Shown here piece by piece: positions 16,252 to 17,411 of a stretch of DNA of 17,411 nt. The translations under genes and the position numbers were made by a program. The notes under the pieces are model-generated. The model did no database searches. It saw only the letters and a list, made by a program, of their open reading frames with translations, and was not told the origin of the DNA. Source of the DNA: Jimgerdemannia flammicorona (Eukaryota; Mucoromycota; Endogonomycetes; Endogonales; Endogonaceae); assembly GCA_003990745.1 (NCBI GenBank), contig RBNI01002821.1, positions 1-17,411 on the forward strand, written 5' to 3'. Position 1 is the first letter of the stretch. Every line of letters starts with the position of its first letter.

Positions 16252-17411
16252 GGTTTGGTAGGTGACCTTCTGAGTCCCCTTTCCCCTATTATTACCCCCT
16301 CTACCTTGGGTTGGTTTGCTGTGCTTACATAGGCATAGTGGGAGGAGGGCAATGGTGATGAGTTGCCCCTTTATCGGTGTTGGATCGGTGTCTTCTCTAC
16401 TTTTTCGCAGTTTCTGATATCTTCAGCTGCATCTGGAGTGCATCTGTTTTAGTGTGGTGCCTTCTTCCTTTTGCTGTCACCAACAAGGTGCTGTCTTGAT
16501 ATATCTCAGGCTACGTAGGGAGTCAGCCAATCTTGGGCATCAAGTGCTCAGTGTAGGTTACCTGCAGGTCCTCGGTGCCTGTGGTGGGGCCCTCTGGCTT
16601 TGGCAAGCTTCCCGGCGAGCGTGGTTCTGGCATAGGTGACTGTTTTTTGGGTGATATCGGGATGAGAGGGGAGATGGCCATCACAGATAGGAGGAAGAGC
16701 GATTACAGTGGACCAGTGGGGTGCTAGGCTGGGGGCAGTCATCGGGGCTGGGGTGGACAATATTTCGGTGGGGCCTTTCAATTGGCTGGTGGGGGGTGGG
16801 GTGGTGCAGGGGCTGGCATCCTGGCTATACCCAACTGGAACCGGGAGCTGACATGGTAACATGATCGAGGCCTACAGGCTTAGGGAGTGGGACCTTCCTC
16901 ATTTAGCAGTACCCGACTAGAACCAGGAGCTGACACAGCAATGTGATTGAGGCCCGCAGGCTCAGGGAGTGGGAGTGGGGTCTTTTCAGGCCCTAGCCCA
17001 TGTGTAAGTCCTTTGGAGAAGGTGCTGCATGTAAGTCCTTTACTCACTCACTTTGAATCCACTTTACTCTCTGTTGGTTGGTTGGGGGGTTTTTTCTTTG
17101 TCTCGGGCTTTCTTTTGGGGTTTGGGGGGCTATTCTTTATTCAGTTCCAGTGCTGCTAGATCTGATGCATAGGTGTGCTCTCACATGTAAATGATGATCC
17201 AGCCCTGGTGAGCAGACAAGTCTAGTCTATATCGTGGGGGTTGACGTAGCCGGTGTTCAACAGGCATAGCTGGAGTGGTGGGACTGCTGGACAATTTAGT
17301 AGCCTAGGTTAATGGGGGGATATTGTTCAGTGGGTGGTGGGGGAGGGTTTTGGCCTATATAGTCTAGGTTCCCTTTTAATAAAAATCTGCAGGACTATGA
17401 GTCCATTAAAA
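16252..17411 (+). mobile_element. LINE-like 3' region, CpG-containing, cut by the window end
   Basis: From about 16374 CpGs reappear (atcggtg, cccggcgagcg, gacgtagccgg). The sequence is G- and T-rich with no RT, endonuclease or other recognisable domain on either strand; the frames at 16454-16639, 16548-16862 and 16947-17159 show no coding features. The last 40 bases carry TTAATAAA (17376-17383) and GAGTCC (17399-17404) just before a terminal A run at the window edge. This matches the layout of the poly(A)-tailed insertion at 6531-6622. I read it as the 3' untranslated part of a younger LINE or a related non-autonomous retroposon, with its left boundary between 16252 and 16373. Confidence 0.45.
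16828..16974. repeat. Tandem duplication, 82-bp period, two copies
   Basis: Unit 1 (16828-16892) and unit 2 (16910-16974) share tacccractrgaaccrggag, ctgacay.g, atgtgattgaggcc-like and aggctyagggagtggga, with about 10 differences, nearly all transitions. It lies in the LINE-like 3' region. Confidence 0.8.

Noticed and set aside
16548..16862. A 104-codon Pro/Thr-rich minus frame, and + frames at 16454-16639 and 16947-17159
   Set aside because: No domain or start context; they arise from the G-rich, low-stop composition of the LINE-like 3' region.
1..17411. tRNA, rRNA, CRISPR or bacterial operon features
   Set aside because: No cloverleaf-like tRNA, rRNA signature or spaced-repeat array was seen; the 14-bp array has no spacers, and the window is eukaryotic by its intron and its elements.

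Overview
This window looks like a repeat graveyard from a filamentous ascomycete. I cannot name the species. The grounds are Ty3/Gypsy elements, a LINE and a hAT transposon nested in one another, a fungal-sized 81-bp intron in the hAT gene, and heavy C:G to T:A decay of the kind left by repeat-induced mutation and/or methyl-CpG deamination. I see no intact host gene. Nearly every coding region is a broken transposon gene, and the long open stretches on the + strand from 6 to 13 kb are antisense shadows of minus-strand retrotransposon genes.

Layout. (1) 1-680: the 5' end of a hAT-like DNA transposon on the minus strand: a BED zinc-finger exon start, an 81-bp intron, and an array of about 14-bp subterminal repeats ending at a TAGTG-type terminus. 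(2) 681-2580: Ty3/Gypsy element A on the minus strand: 5' LTR, primer-binding site, Gag, zinc knuckle, dUTPase and aspartic protease, cut at 680 by the hAT. (3) 2581-3799: very AT-rich unidentified sequence. (4) 3800-5904: a minus-strand LINE reverse-transcriptase remnant. (5) 5905-6046 and 15003-15164: two halves of one LTR of the element A family, split by (6) 6047-15002: Ty3/Gypsy element B, a complete-length minus-strand element with two LTRs of about 1.6 kb, a 4-bp target duplication GTAG, PBS, Gag, zinc knuckle, protease, dUTPase, RT, RNase H, integrase, GPY/F module and PPT. (7) 15165-16251: further decayed sequence with an unidentified 278-codon plus-strand reading frame. (8) about 16260-17411: a younger, CpG-containing stretch that looks like the 3' part of a LINE, ending near its A-rich tail.

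Three observations stand out. First, both LTRs of element B contain the same 285-codon sense-strand reading frame. The seven stop codons in the two copies never coincide, so the ancestral LTR evidently carried an intact protein gene, and I do not recognise the protein. Second, elements A and B both carry a dUTPase, but on opposite sides of the protease: zinc knuckle-dUTPase-protease in A, zinc knuckle-protease-dUTPase-RT in B. Third, the decayed tracts flanking element B contain no CpG that I could find (about 5.4 kb on the left, 1.4 kb on the right), while the hAT end and the LINE tail keep CpGs, which helps to date the layers.

Relative order: an LTR of the A family was present at 5905; element B inserted into it; a short poly(A)-tailed retroposon then inserted into one LTR of B with a 15-bp target duplication. 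Independently, the hAT inserted into element A.
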